This document shows positions 1-11,230 of a stretch of 64,000 bases of DNA, one piece after another. Origin of the DNA: Torreya grandis (lineage: Eukaryota; Streptophyta; Pinopsida; Cupressales; Taxaceae); contig JARHVA010001737.1 in assembly GCA_037957365.1 (NCBI GenBank), positions 1,257,001 through 1,321,000 on the forward strand. The letters are read 5' to 3'. Position 1 is the stretch's first letter. Each line of letters begins with the position of its first letter. Both the position numbers and the translations under genes were made by a program. The notes beneath the pieces are model-generated. The model saw nothing but the letters and a program-made list of their open reading frames with translations. It was not told the origin of the DNA and searched no databases.

Positions 1-1297
1 CCCTTTGAACGTTTCCCATGGACATTTTCCCCAAGGAAAATTCCCATAGACAAAAAGTCTGGGGAAAATTTCCCTGGGCTTTGAACAAGTTGAAGGGTGT
101 TTTGGTCGATGAAGTGTCCTCCGTAAGGGCACTTGTCCTTCAAAAAAGTTCTTTAGCATTGAACCATCCCTTTGAACTTAGTCGATGAACCATTTTTTGA
201 ACCGGTTCAAAGGTTCAATGAAGCGCACCAAGCCTTTGAAGCAAATAGCCGACAAACCATTGGATGCACTTTTTTCCGTTAAACCAATACATCTAACTAA
301 TCAGTTGAACCAAGGCTTTGAACCAAAATGGTTCAAGCTGATGGTTGAATGAATAAAATAGGCCTATAAACTAAGCATTGAACCAAATATTTGTACTTGC
401 CTTTGAATCGAGAGTTGAACCATTTGATTGAACCTGTCTGTTGAACTGGTTCAACGGTTCAACGAAGCACGCCAAGCACCTTTTGAACCAAAAAGTGATA
501 AACTTGTTGTTGAACCTTTTCATTGAACCAAGATGTTGAACCAAAAATTTGGTTCAATAGTTCAATGAAAGCCTTGAACCGACTGACAAACCAAATGATT
601 GAACCAAAAGATGTTGAAACAAAGGAAATGAACCATCTGAGTGAAATAAAGCATTAAACTGCTTGGTTGAACTAAGTGATTGAACTGTTCCTTTGGTTGA
701 ACCAACTGTTAAACCTTTGAACCCAATTGGTTCAATGGTTCAAGTCATTTTGATTTGACCAAATGTTTGGAATCTGATGAACCTATTGAAGCGACTGAAC
801 TTTGAACCTTTATGAAGCGCTTAACTTTCCCCAATGTCATTGAACTTGTTAAACTTTGAACCCATTGAACCTTTGAACCAAATTGGTTCAACGGTTCAAT
901 GATTCATGTCTCCTTTTGTATTCAGATGCTTGCCGATGAAGATTTTCAATTAAACCAAAACTTTGAACTAATCCTGGAAAATGAACAAATGTTGAAAATC
1001 AATTCTTTTGACTGAAAACCGCCTACAAAAGTCTGTAGATTTTCATTTTCCTGCATAGTTCGTAGATTCTTCTTCCTGCTAAGTTCGTAGATTCAAGCCT
1101 ACAGAGTCCATAGATTCAAGCCTGTAGAGTCCATAGATTTAACCCTGTAGAGTCTATAGATTTTTTGAGAAGCTTTAAAAATGAGAAATCTAAATATCTA
1201 AGACAAATTTTGAAAATGGAAGATATTATTTTGGTTTGTAGAACCAAAATAATTCAAATGTTGTTCCAAAAATGACTGTTATTTTTGGGAGACAATA
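1..1297 (-). mobile_element. Element A 3' LTR (partial)
   Basis: This stretch matches 8799-10152 almost throughout, beginning with the ccctttgaacgtttccc block and ending at gggagacaata, where the other copy has gggagacaaca. The terminal CA is mutated to TA. Only about half of the 2.7-kb LTR is inside the window. It is packed with TTGAAC and GTTCAA motifs and ends with a short tandem repeat at 1030-1163. I see no clear polypurine tract on the internal side of 1297, which is unusual and may reflect decay. Confidence 0.88.
1030..1163. repeat. ~23-bp tandem repeat in the A 3' LTR
   Basis: About five degenerate units contain a core like agtccatagattcaagcct, with the variants agttcgtagattcttc and agtctatagatttt. 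The same array is present in the other LTR at 9863-10009, so it predates this insertion and belongs to the LTR family. Confidence 0.75.
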
Positions 1298-1722
1298 GTT
1301 GGCTCCAGTTGGAGAACTTTTGTCAATTGCAAAATGAATTAGAAGGAGTAGAATTTAGAAACTCCAGTGTCTTCAAGTGTGCCATTGGGCTTCGGAGTCA
1401 TGCTTTCCAGAAATGAAAGGCAACAAGAATGAAAACAAACAAAACAAAACAAAAATTAAAACTGTACAAGTATACATATATACAGAGGCAATGATCTGAC
1501 ACTTCAAGAATTGAAATGTTTAAGATGGTGTCCATTATGGGGCAGAGAAAAGAGCGTGTCATCTTGGTATTTTAACAAAAAGCTATTTTCACCCATGTGC
1601 TAATGAATTGTGAATGGGCCTCTCCAAATGGAGTCAAACTTTCCATGCATCCCTTTTGGCTCTCTTCTTTTGTCCCACAGTAAGACTTTATCCCCAATCT
1701 AAAAATCATGATTTCTGGATTT
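1298..1722 (-). other. Element A 3' untranslated segment
   Basis: This is non-coding sequence between the end of the integrase frame and the 3' LTR on the minus strand. It includes an A-rich stretch around 1430-1460. No ORF or polypurine tract could be supported. Confidence 0.5.
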
Positions 1723-2700
1723 CTAATCAAAAAGTTTCTTTATCAGATTTTGATGAACAACAATTATGTCCACCACCATGGTTCTTTGTTCTTCCAGCTG
1801 ATTCAGGGACATGATTCTTTTATCAAAGGAACTCTCATATGTCTGATCTTCAATAGCCTTCACCAATTTCAAGGCTGGTAACTCTAAAGTGATTGGTATC
1901 TCAGCATTAATACCGTAGAGAAGTTGAAAAGGAGACATACCAATTTTCCTTTTTGGCGTGATCATGTCAGCCCACAGAGCATCTACCAATGCTTTGTGCC
2001 ACGTCCTTTGATTATCATCTACAAGTTTCTTGATAATAGTTACCAAATTTTTATTGCTGGACTCAGCTTGTCCATTCCCTTGCGGAAAATAATCAGAAGA
2101 ATGAGAGAGCGTAATTCCATAATAAAAATAGAATTGCATGATTTCTTGAGAGGTGAAACAAGCTGTATTATCAATAACAATTTTGAGTGGGACTCCAAAT
2201 CTGGAAATGATGTTCTCTTTCAGGAAGTTACATACAACTTCTGAGGTAGCATGCTTTGTCAGGATTGCTTCTACCCACTTAGTGAAATAATCAGTCACTA
2301 TAAGGACATAATCATGTCTAGCGCTTGATGATGGATTTATTGTCCCAATAAAATCGAGTCTCCACTGCTGGAAAGGTTCCTCTATGATTACTGGCTTAAG
2401 AGGCAGAGCAGCCAACTTGGGTCTTCCAACAAATTGCTGGCAAAGTTCACATTTCCTTATCCATTTATGTGCATCTTGGAAAAGAGTCAACCAATAATAC
2501 CTGGCTCTCAGAATTTTGTGAGCAGTCATAGAAGTATAAAAATGTCCTCCACAAGCTAGATTATGGAAAGATTTCAAAAGCTAGGTTTGTTGTTCTTTGT
2601 CTACACAGCGAAGAAAAACTCCATCTATGTTTCTTTTGTACAGGCCATTGTTCTAAAGGACAAAATTGGCAACTTTCAATCTGATGGTTCTCCTCTCTTT
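1723..2700 (-). pseudogene. Element A integrase
   Basis: The integrase inserts the retroelement cDNA into host DNA. The uninterrupted part is 284 codons (2577 to 1723). Numbering from its first residue, the HHCC zinc finger is visible as H5, H12, C43 and C46, and the catalytic triad as D75 (in WRLDFIG), D136 (in VIDNTACF) and E172 (in GNGQAESSNK). The usual Gly after the second Asp is Thr. Upstream, the same frame continues through in-frame stops at 2581-2583 and near 2653 into the usual pre-finger segment. No chromodomain is seen before the stop. The catalytic residues are complete, but the polyprotein could not be made without suppressing stops. Plus-strand ORFs over this block are shadows. 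Confidence 0.88.
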
Positions 2701-2849
2701 GTAAGAAAAATGAGCAGGACATTCTCCATAAGTCAGAAAATAAGCAATATCTGAATACCATTCATTGGTAGTAGAAATAAAAAGGATTGTTGGCATATTG
2801 TCTACTTCAGCTTCTTCAAGTTATGTATCTACTGGCTTATTATCAGCCA

Positions 2850-4110
2850 TTAATTGACAAAGACATTTACCTCTGACCAGCTTTGTTGGCTTGATATCCA
2901 GATCAAATTCTTAGATTTTTGCAATCCAATTACCTCTCTTTGTGCCAAACTCCTACTGAGTTAAAATAGACTTGACTGTACTGTCAGAAACTAAGGCAGT
3001 AGTATGTGAGTTCAGAATATAGAATCGAAAGTGTTTGACTACTTTTACCAAGGCATAGGCATGCTTCTCTATATTCGAATACTTCAATTCATGAGTTTTT
3101 AGAGGGAAACTCATGAAAGAGATGGGAGATTCCATACCTTCTTTATCTTGTTAGACAAGAATAGCTGAAAGAGTATGCTCAGATGCATAGCTATATATAG
3201 TGAAATATCTATGGTAATCTGGGCAGACCAAGGTAAGGGCATGAGCAATAGTGACTTTGATATCTTGAAATTCTACTTTGCCTTCTTTGGTCTAGATGAA
3301 GGTAGTCTTTCCTTTCATCATATTTACAATGTGTCTTGTCTTCTCAGCAAATTCAGGGATGAATCTCCATAAGAAATTCACTTTTCCAAAGAAAGAGTGA
3401 ACAACATTCTTACTTGCAAGCAAATTTAGCTCTTGAATAAACTTGACTCTATCTGAGTCAATCTTTATGCCTTCTTTAGACACAATGTGTCCAAGGATTT
3501 TTCCTTTTGTCACTCCAAAAATAGACTTTTTAGGATTTAAAGAAATACCATTTTTTTGGCAGCGCTCCAGCACTTGTTGCAAGTGGTGCATATGATCAAA
3601 TCAGTGCTTTGAAAAGACAGTTAAATCATCAAGATATACAACTATGAATTTTCCAATTTCACCTTTAAAATCCATATCCATAACTCTCTAAAAGGTAGCA
3701 CCAGCATTTATCAATCCAAAAGGCATTTTTTTGTATGCAAAAGTACCCCAAGGCATGACGAATGCAGTCTTGTGTTGATCAGGTTTAGCAACTTCAACTT
3801 GGTTATAGCCTAAGAAGCCATCCAACATTGATAACATTTCTGATCCTGTTACTGTTTGGATCACTTGGTCCATGATTGGCAAAGGGTAATTGTCTTTCAG
3901 AGAAGACTGATTTAGATTTTGGAAATCAACACAAATGCAGATTTTGCCATTTTTATTCCTTACAGGAACTATATTTTCAATCCATGTAGAATGATGGATT
4001 GGAAAAATAATTCTAGCATTTAACATTTTCTAAATCTCAGACATAATTGTACCTAAAATCTTTGAATTGTATTGTCTGGATTTCTACTTGTAAGGCATTG
4101 AATCAACCTT
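2850..4110 (-). pseudogene. Element A reverse transcriptase and Gypsy-type RNase H
   Basis: RT copies the element RNA into DNA and RNase H removes the RNA strand. The RT frame shows VPVRNKNGKICICVDF, the FLGYNQVE segment after the first catalytic Asp (LSMLDGF) and an intact YLDD box near 3620. One stop follows directly (SKH, then TGA at 3601-3603), and another lies at 3688-3690. The thumb (KILGHIVSKEGI) and an RNase H with the usual SYASEHTLSAIL and YSNIEKHAYALV motifs follow down to about 2850. All parts are in one frame with scattered nonsense codons and no obvious frameshift. This is a recently inactivated pol gene. Confidence 0.88.
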
Positions 4111-4442
4111 GAGAGGAATATGATGACAAATTTCATCATGACTGAGAGACTTCAGATCTTCGTATGAATATGCCAAGACATCAATGTATTGATGAAGCAA
4201 AGAAGTAAATTTGAATTTTTCTTCAGGTGTACATCACTTACCAATGTTGACCATTTTTGGATTTTCTTCGTTGGTCAAATTCACTTGGTCAAATCCCTGA
4301 GAGAAATTTGAATCTGTCTGCTATTGCTTGATGAATCTATCATGCTTGTCAAACAGATTTTTGAGAGAAACCAAGCCTTTAGGAATTTTATTTCCTTTTA
4401 GTTGTATAAACTCTTCATTTATATCCAAACTAGATTTAGAAA
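4111..4442 (-). other. Element A pol linker between the extra RNase H and RT
   Basis: Minus-strand coding remnants lead into RT (a segment like LSHDEICHHIPLKVDSMPYK precedes the fingers domain) with several stops. This matches the region normally upstream of RT in Gypsy elements. No separate domain was recognised. Confidence 0.5.
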
Positions 4443-5609
4443 TTAATTCAGACTTCTGAGATTCGCTGCCTTCAAAATATAGCTATTCAAAATTGTTTTT
4501 TTTTCCAAAAAGGCAATGATCTGATTATCATCATTGAAAATTTGCCAATGATCAGCATTATCAGGAACACTCGGCCTATAAATCAGCTCAATGGTATATT
4601 TGGCTTCTTTAAAATCAGAATGTGGAACTAAAAGAGTTCCTGAAATAGCAAGTGCATCAGCTCTATCATTGGATTCTCTTGGAATAGAAGAAATGTTGAA
4701 AGCATCAAAGCTTTCAATTTGATCCCAAAAAAGATTATGATAATGGCACAGCCTTTCATTCTTGGTCTGATATGAATTTCTCACTTGGCAGACCACTAAT
4801 TTGGCATCCCCTTTAGCATGAAGACACTTGATGCCTCTTTTTTTAGCATCCTTCATGCCCAGCAATAGTGATTCATATTTAGCTATATTATTTGTGTTAC
4901 TAAGCTGTAACTTATATGATGAAGGGAACATATCTCCTTGAGGAGATATCAAAACAATTCCAGCTCCAGAACCAGAAGAGGAACAACTACCATCAAATTT
5001 TAGAGTCCAAATCTCATCAGACACTGTCTTTACTTTAGACTTTCCTTCATCAGAGATGGAGGGTCTTTCTTCATGATTTGTATATAAAAAGTAATTACCC
5101 ATACCTACAGATTCAAAAAGGATTTGAGCTTCAGGAGCTGACGTCTTGGTGACTACATACTTTGCTTCCTTTTCAGGAAGTAATATCTTCATCACGCCTT
5201 GTATAGGGATCCTTGCCTCAAATAGATCCATGTTCAGCTCTCCTTCCACGTCCTTACAAAAATTCCATCCAATTAAAATACCATAAGATGTTGGGACTTT
5301 AGCCACTAATACAGTCATTTTAATCTTTTTATCCAGAAAGGCTAAAAATGTAAATTGGGCATCTTTGATCTGCCCCAGCAATGGCACTTATTTGTTCTCC
5401 ATGGAGAAACATCTGCCAAACGTCTTGGTCAATGTGAGACCAAGAGACTCAGTGACTTTGGCAGGCATAACATTGTCAGATGCACCTGAGTCTATTATAC
5501 AGTTACTCAGCTTGTGGCCATTAATTAACAAGGAAACATAGAAGGGTTCTATTTTTCCAAAAGCAGTTGGAAGAGTAATAATCAAATTATTTAGAATAGG
5601 CGTATTCAT
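4443..5609 (-). pseudogene. Element A aspartic protease plus extra RNase H domain
   Basis: One frame is broken by a single stop at 5388-5390. The first 73 codons carry the retropepsin site CIIDSGASDNVMP, and the protease fold runs on past the stop (GILIGWNF). A second RNase H follows in the 314-codon part: FDGSC with Asp132, TNNIAKYESLLLGM, GDAKLVV with Asp194 and RADALA with Asp244. This resembles the plant archaeal-type (aRNH) domain of Tat elements rather than the Gypsy RNase H found after RT at 2850-3290. The second catalytic acid, normally Glu in the NNxAEY motif, is Lys170. The order here is protease, RNase H, RT, RNase H, integrase. The domain call is by motif recognition only. Confidence 0.8.
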
Positions 5610-6004
5610 TGAAGAATCAAAAGTTATTTTTTTGTCCTTTTATCCTATAGGGACGGTCTAATTTTTAGCATATTGGACCAACTTGTTTAGTTGATCTGGA
5701 TTGGACTGCAAGTACTCAAATTTAGACATCTATATTTTGTTTTTTTAACATGGTCAATTATATCAAATGGCTGAATTGAGCTAGGTATAGAGAAAGGTAC
5801 TTCAGCTTTCTAAGTTTTCAAAGGGATGGGAGGTGGGCTAATTTGAGAATTAGAAGTAGAAGGAGAAGGTGCAATAGATGTATTTACCTTTTGAGTGATT
5901 ACTAGATCTTTTGGTTGAAAGGGCAGAACTGTCCCACGCTTGGCAATTGTGACTGCTGGCTGTGATTGCTCTTTTATCTTTCCTTTATCAGCCTGCTAGA
6001 TTGA
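5610..6004 (-). other. Element A gag-protease spacer
   Basis: Minus-strand sequence with stops and low-complexity Ser/Pro/Thr coding potential joins gag to protease. A short stretch reading like FEYLQSNPDQLNKLVQYAKN lies just before the protease. No further domain was seen. Confidence 0.45.
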
Positions 6005-7299
6005 CTAGTTCTTGGACCTGGTAAACACTACATATGATCCATCTGAAGCTTCTCCTTTACTTTTGAGTTCATCTTGATAATTTAGGAAACCAATGTGAGA
6101 GTCACCAACTAATTCTTCTTGACTGTCTTCAATGATATCAACATCATTTTCTTGATTTAATTCAGGTTGATAAGAAAAATCTGATTCTATCTCAAGATAT
6201 CCCATTGCTAAATTAGTTGGAGGAGCTTCCAAGGCAAGTTTTCCTTGTGGAGGAGGAATGCGATTTTGTTGTCCTTGGTTTCTGGTAACATTGCCTTGAT
6301 ATGACTGGTTTGGTAACATTCTTCTATATGTAGGAGCAGAAGACATTCCTTGAGCCATTTGTTTTTTGAGTGCAAGGAGCTCATTCACTAATTTCTGTAC
6401 CATTGGATTTGTGGTACTTGTAGATGCAAATTCAGATGATGATGAAGCTCTATTTCTATTAGGATCTCTTCTTATTTTCCCTGCTAAGATGAGATCATCT
6501 TCTACTTCAATGGTCAAAAGTTGAGCTATAGCTAGATCTATTTGGCCAGCACGTCTCAAGAGGAAACTAACTTTAGGTAGCTGAGAATTAATGAAAAAGC
6601 GTTTAAGATTTTTAGCTATAGGTCTGGAAATCATAGGAATTCTATTTCTCAACTTGTCAAATTTAGCTATGAAGTCTCTCATAGGCTCATGCGGTTCTTT
6701 TTTCATTTGTGTAAGCTGAGCCAGAAGTGTATGTGCATCTTCTATAGGTTTGAATCTGGCTTCAAACTTAGCTTTCAAAGTATTCCAATCAGTCACAGAT
6801 CAAGCCTATAAATGGTAAAACCAATCTACAGTAGGACTTTGTAGTGTTCAACAAAAAGCTTGACTGCTACATCTTCAAACTCTACCCTAATTACTCCACA
6901 AGCTATAATGAATGTTGCAATATGTTTATCAAGATGAACTTTCCCATCACCATGGAATTTTAGGAAATTCTTCTTGGAACTGCGTGGAAGTTCATGTAGA
7001 GGAGGATTAATATTGAGAGGGCCAAAATCATTACCCCAGGGGCCTTGAACTGCCATTATAGGGTACTAAAAAGGAGGGATAACAAATCTCAAAGGAGTAA
7101 TTATAGGCACAGCTTTATCAATAGCAGTTGATATTTTGCCTGGTAATGGAGATCTGGCTTTAGAAGGAGGGAAGCTCTTGGTTCGTTGTAGATGAGATGG
7201 TGAAGGAAATAGATCAAAATCACTTTGTTGTACCAGCTTGAACATAGGATCAATGACACCTTTAGCCCTTTGGCTTCGTGTATACCTTGAATCTGCCAG
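6005..7299 (-). pseudogene. Element A gag
   Basis: Gag forms the cytoplasmic virus-like particle. The N-terminal frame can be followed from about 7299, where a CTG stands where ATG is expected before ADSRYTRSQRAKG, through a stop near 7066, to 6826. A frameshift near 6826 then joins it to a 263-codon frame (6796 to 6005). The retrotransposon Gag core is seen as KFHGDGKVHLDKHIATFI, VDWFYHL and WNTLKAKFEARFKPIE, followed by MRDFIAKFDKLRNRIP. I see no CCHC zinc knuckle in the C-terminal part. The family call is firm; the exact start is an inference. Confidence 0.8.
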
Positions 7300-7429
7300 A
7301 TTTGTAAAACAAAATTTGAAAAGAATTGACTTTGTTTCAGTTAAAGCTTAAAGCTTTGAATTGTGCATTATTTTCCTATTGGTGTAGAGGTGAATGGAAT
7401 AGATAGACTATAAAATGATAATGGGTATA

Positions 7430-7447
7430 TCCCCAGCAGAGTCACCA
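7430..7447 (-). promoter_or_regulatory. Element A tRNA primer-binding site
   Basis: On the minus strand this reads TGGTGACTCTGCTGGGGA, five bases inside the 5' LTR end. It starts with TGG, as expected for pairing with tRNA 3'-CCA, and resembles the primer sites of plant Tat/Ogre-type elements. The tRNA species was not verified. Confidence 0.75.
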
Positions 7448-8180
7448 AAAACTGTTGGTTGAATATTTTGTTTATCAGCGTACTGGTAAACAAAATAGGT
7501 CTTATCAGCCAAAGCAAGAAGATTAGTCATCCTAATGTGTAAATTTATCACATCAGGAGACTGTTCTCTCCTCTCATCAAGGGGAGGTTCCCTATGGATA
7601 TGTTATGTATATATATGAACAAAAAATAATACTCAAGGGTAGGACCAGACATCCATCTCTCTTTCTTCAGAGATGATGTATACAAAACAAAGGAAGAACT
7701 CAAGAGAATGACAAATAGCACTCCTCTTCTTTCAGAAGAACTATTCAACCAGCCACAAGAATACTCCTAGAAATAAAAGTAGACTATGACTAAAGTATGG
7801 TAACCAGCAAATCAAGACACAGCACAAAGTCTGCACATGAAATACTCAAGAGTGATATACGAAGAACAATGAAAGCTCAAAGTCTTTTCAAAGTTCTTTA
7901 CACAGCAATGAAAAAACAAACACACTAAAGGCAGATATGGGGGCACAAAGTCTCTCCACAGTTGATTCTTCAGGACACCTTCTTGACCAATTTACTAATC
8001 CTGCTTATTAGATCAATGAAATAAATAAGATATCACAGCACAAAGTCTAAAAAAGTCTCTTGTTTTCATTAACAAAATATGATAAATAGACTGAGCACAA
8101 AGTATCAATGATGCCTCTCAATTTTGGTAGAGTTTCGTTCAGATTATCAAACAGAAGATGATTTTACAATGATAGAAAGT

Positions 8181-8191
8181 CCCTTATATAG
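8181..8191 (-). promoter_or_regulatory. Probable TATA box of the A 5' LTR
   Basis: Read on the minus strand this is ctatataaggg, a standard plant TATA context, lying between a long upstream U3 and about 730 bp of downstream R/U5. Its position and orientation fit transcription of element A; the start site itself is not mapped. Confidence 0.5.
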
Positions 8192-8989
8192 CCACTTTCA
8201 AGAAGGACTCGGGAACAGTAATACATCATGATGCATTGGGAAATGTTAGGAAGACAAGCTAGAACTTTGGGGCCTTTTACCCATTTGATCTTATCAATGT
8301 AGATAGATAAGTCATGCAATTGAAAGTTTTACAACTTTCAATGTCTACATGGCAGTCTGATCTTATCTTCATCGTTCCTCCCTTTCTGATTAATTGAATT
8401 GGGTCCTACATTCAGCTTGCTATTTTTTTCCTTCCCCGCTTTCTACTAGTCTTGGCCTTAAAAATTGTGAATGTATTCTGTTATGTATGTTCAAAGGATA
8501 AATATTTATTTTTTTGTCTTCAATTTGACGTTCGCATGCTTGTCACTGTGTTTCCAATGGCTAGTTGATTGTGTTGAATTTGATGTGTTCAGGCATGTCA
8601 CCCCTTGGTCTTCTTTTGGCTTTTTTCTTGGCACTTTTCTAGATTGGACTTTGCCATTTTGGGCCCTGAGAAATGATCCTTCAGCTTCAGGAAGTATCCT
8701 CAAATTAATGGTCGAGAGTTCCCCTCAAGGGCACCTACCCTTCGGGGTCCTTCATTGGCCCTTTGCAAATTTCCCCCAGGTTTTTTCTCGGGCCATTCCC
8801 TTTTAACGTTTCCCGCAAACATTTTCCCCGAGGAAAATTCCCGTGGACAAAAAGTCTGGGGAAAATTCCCTTGGGCTTTGAACAAGTCTTTGAACAAGCT
8901 GAAGGGTGCTTTGGTCGATGAAGTGTCCTTCGCAAGGGCACTTGTCCTTCAGAAAAGTTCTTTAGCATTGAAAAGTCCCTTTGAACTTA

Positions 8990-9760
8990 GTCGATGAACC
9001 ATTTGTTAAACCAGTTCAAAGGTTCAATGAAGTGCGCCAAGCCTTTGAAGCAAACAGTCGATGAACCATTGGATGCACTTTTTGCCATTGAACCAATACA
9101 TTGAACTAATCAGTTGAACCAAGGCTTTGAACCAAAATGGTTCAAGCTGATGGTTGAATGAATAAAATAGGCCTATAAACTAAGCATTGAACCAAATATT
9201 TGTACTTGCCTTTGAACTGAGAGTTGAACCATTTGATTGAACTTGTTCATTGAACTGGTTCAACGATTCAACAAAGCACACCAAGTGCCTTTTGAACCAA
9301 AAAGTGATAAAACTATTGTTGAACCTTTTCGTTGAACCAAGATGTTGAACCAAAAATTTGGTTTAACGGTTCAACAAAAGCCTTGAACTGACTGACAAAC
9401 CAAATGATTGAACCAAAAGATGCTGAAACAAAGGAAATGAACCATCTGAGTGAAATAAAGCATTGAATTGCTTGGTTGAATCAAGAAATTGAACTGTTCC
9501 TTTGGTTGAACCGACTGTTGAACCTTTGAACTTGTTGAACCTTTGAACCCAATTGGTTCAATGGTTCAACAGTTCAATTCATTTTGATTTGACCAAATGT
9601 TTGGAAGCCGATGAACCTGTTGAAGCGGCTAAACTTTGAACCTTTATGAAGTGCTTAACTTTCACCAATGACATTAAACTTGTTGAACTTTGAACCCGTT
9701 GAACCTTTGAAACAAATTGGTTCAATGGTTCAATGGTTCAATGATTCAGGTCTCCTTTTG
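8990..9760. repeat. Dense TTGAACC / GGTTCAA motif array in the A LTR
   Basis: Dozens of TTGAAC(C) motifs and their reverse complements recur every 10-40 bp. Some form perfect small inverted repeats such as TTGAACCAaaaTGGTTCAA near 9130. The 3' LTR copy (about 180-910) carries the same array. The spacing is irregular, so it is neither a simple satellite nor a coding repeat. Confidence 0.75.
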
Positions 9761-9862
9761 TATTCAGATGCTTGCCGATGAAGATTTTCAATTGAACCAA
9801 AACTTTGAGCTAATCTCAGAAAATGAACAAATGTTAAAAATCAATTCTTTTGATTGAAAACT

Positions 9863-10009
9863 GCCTGTAGAAGTCTATAGATTTTCCTTTTCCTGCACAG
9901 TCCGTAGATTCTTCTTCCTGCTAAGTCTGTAGATTCAAGCCTGCAGAGTCTGTAGATTCAAGCCTGCAGAGTATGTAGATTTAACCCTGCAGAGTCTGTA
10001 GATTTTTTG
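9863..10009. repeat. ~23-bp tandem repeat in the A 5' LTR
   Basis: Units resemble agtctgtagattcaagcctgc. This is the second copy of the array at 1030-1163, with more intact CTGCAG-like junctions. Confidence 0.75.
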
Positions 10010-10152
10010 AGAAGGTCTAAAAATGAGAATTTTAGATTTTTTGGTTGAATATCTAAGACAAATTTTGAAAATGGAAGATATTATTTTGGTTTGTAGAACC
10101 AAAATAATTCAAATTTTGTTCCAAAAATGATTGTTATTTTTGGGAGACAACA

Positions 10153-10528
10153 ACATAGACCTAGAAAACAAAACCCAAAAAGCTTAGATCCTTAGGATGA
10201 TACCAATAGAGGTGGACTATAGTGTTGGTTCCACTCCTATCCACTTTTAATGCTCCTATCCAATCATAAAATGAAGGTCAAATCTTAGTTTGTGATAGTG
10301 TCCTAGTCCTACACAGTGAATTCCGACCTCTATCTCAGTCAGATCAATCAGTTTCTAGCTAAGTCTTATTTTCTTTCCCTTATTACTATTTTTAGAAAGA
10401 TTCAAATTGTAATGAAATTTCACAAATTAGTAGCTTAATAATTTCATATTTATTTACTAATTTTACTAATTAGACCCTTTAACTAAATTATGAATAATAC
10501 ACTAATATTCCCAAATTATTAAATCATT
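10153..10528 (+). mobile_element. Element B 5' LTR, right-hand fragment
   Basis: This matches 28138-28512 closely over its whole length (shared blocks include ctcctatccaatcataaaatga and tcaatcagtttctagctaagtc). It is followed by a primer-site-like sequence. The left part of this LTR was displaced beyond the window by insertion of element A. The end is placed at ...aaatca, two bases before TGGTGAACC. Confidence 0.82.
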
Positions 10529-10530
10529 TG

Positions 10531-10548
10531 GTGAACCCGACTTACTTT
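10531..10548 (+). promoter_or_regulatory. Element B primer-binding site
   Basis: TGGTGAACCCGACTTACT begins two bases after the LTR end. The position and the initial TGG fit a retroelement primer site; the tRNA was not identified. Confidence 0.6.
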
Positions 10549-10569
10549 GTTTATGCATAAACACCATAA

Positions 10570-10990
10570 AAACCCTAGGGTAAATTTCCTATTGATTTTT
10601 ATTATATTTTTTTGATTTTTTACCTACATAATAAAATAAAAAAATTAGCATTAAATTTTAAAATTTCATAGTAATTTTAAAATAATTTTCTTTCAAACCC
10701 TAGTTGCCTATACTATGTCCTAGTATTTTCCTAGTGATTTTCCAATATTTTTTTGATTTTTTACTGGCATAATAAAATAAAAAATTCACTTCAAATTTCA
10801 AAATTCAATAGTAATTTTCAAAAACATTTATTTTTCAAAACCCTAGTTACATCTTCTAGGTCTCTTTAAATCACAATTTTTCTAATAAATTTTTGATTTT
10901 TTACTTGCATATCTAACTCAAAAATTCACTTTAAATTTCAAATTTTCATAGTAAAATTCAAAATAATCATATTTCAAAAACCTTAGTAGA
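10570..10990. repeat. ~140-bp tandem repeat in the element B leader
   Basis: Three AT-rich units share the anchors gattttttac (10614, 10755, 10895), then an ataaaataaaa-like run, catagtaatttt and a final caaaccctagt. The last unit is the most diverged. The array lies between the primer site and gag, so it is part of the untranslated leader. Confidence 0.7.
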
Positions 10991-11230
10991 ATATACTAAT
11001 TCCTATTTGCTTATTGAGGTATCACTTTACATGTGTATGAACTTCATATCCTTTTTATGCATATTCCAATTCTTTGTTTAGATTATATCCCTTTAATATT
11101 TTCTACTATTATCCACGTTATTTTCCTTATGCCACCTAAATTTCTTGCATCTCTTCCTTCAAGATGAAGGGTAATACTTAGTATAAATCCTCTTGAATTC
11201 ACCAGGATTCTAGTAACTCAACCGTATACC

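Larger units (their letters stand above)
1..10152 (-). mobile_element. Element A: Ty3/Gypsy LTR retrotransposon, left end beyond the window
   Basis: Two long direct repeats (1-1297 and 7453-10152) flank gag, protease, RNase H, RT-RNase H and integrase blocks that all read on the minus strand. The right copy is therefore the 5' LTR and the left copy the 3' LTR. The primer-binding site lies just inside the 5' LTR. The flank right of 10152 is LTR sequence of element B, whose other copy at about 28138 is uninterrupted, so A inserted into B. The likely target duplication begins acata (10153-10157); its partner would lie left of the window. The extra RNase H and the primer site suggest the Tat/Ogre branch. 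It has fewer stops than its neighbours, so it is probably the youngest element here. Confidence 0.9.
7453..10152 (-). mobile_element. Element A 5' LTR (2700 bp)
   Basis: On the plus strand it starts tgttggttgaa and ends gagacaaca, so the termini are the short inverted repeat TGTTG/CAACA. Its inner edge is set by the primer-binding site and its outer edge by the point where homology with the 3' LTR stops and B LTR sequence begins. A TATA-like box lies at 8181-8191 on the minus strand, about 1.96 kb from the LTR start. The LTR carries a dense TTGAACC/GGTTCAA array (8990-9760) and a 23-bp tandem repeat (9863-10009). Short ORFs inside it on both strands show no coding signature. Confidence 0.85.

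Noticed and set aside
1924..2244. Plus-strand ORF of 106 codons
   Set aside because: It is antisense to the integrase core, which has clear catalytic motifs.
7548..7748. Minus-strand ORF in U5 of the A LTR
   Set aside because: Too short, no motif, lies in the LTR downstream of the likely transcription start.
8471..8997. ORFs of 65-111 codons on both strands in the A LTR
   Set aside because: They overlap each other in opposite directions inside an LTR and show no family motif.
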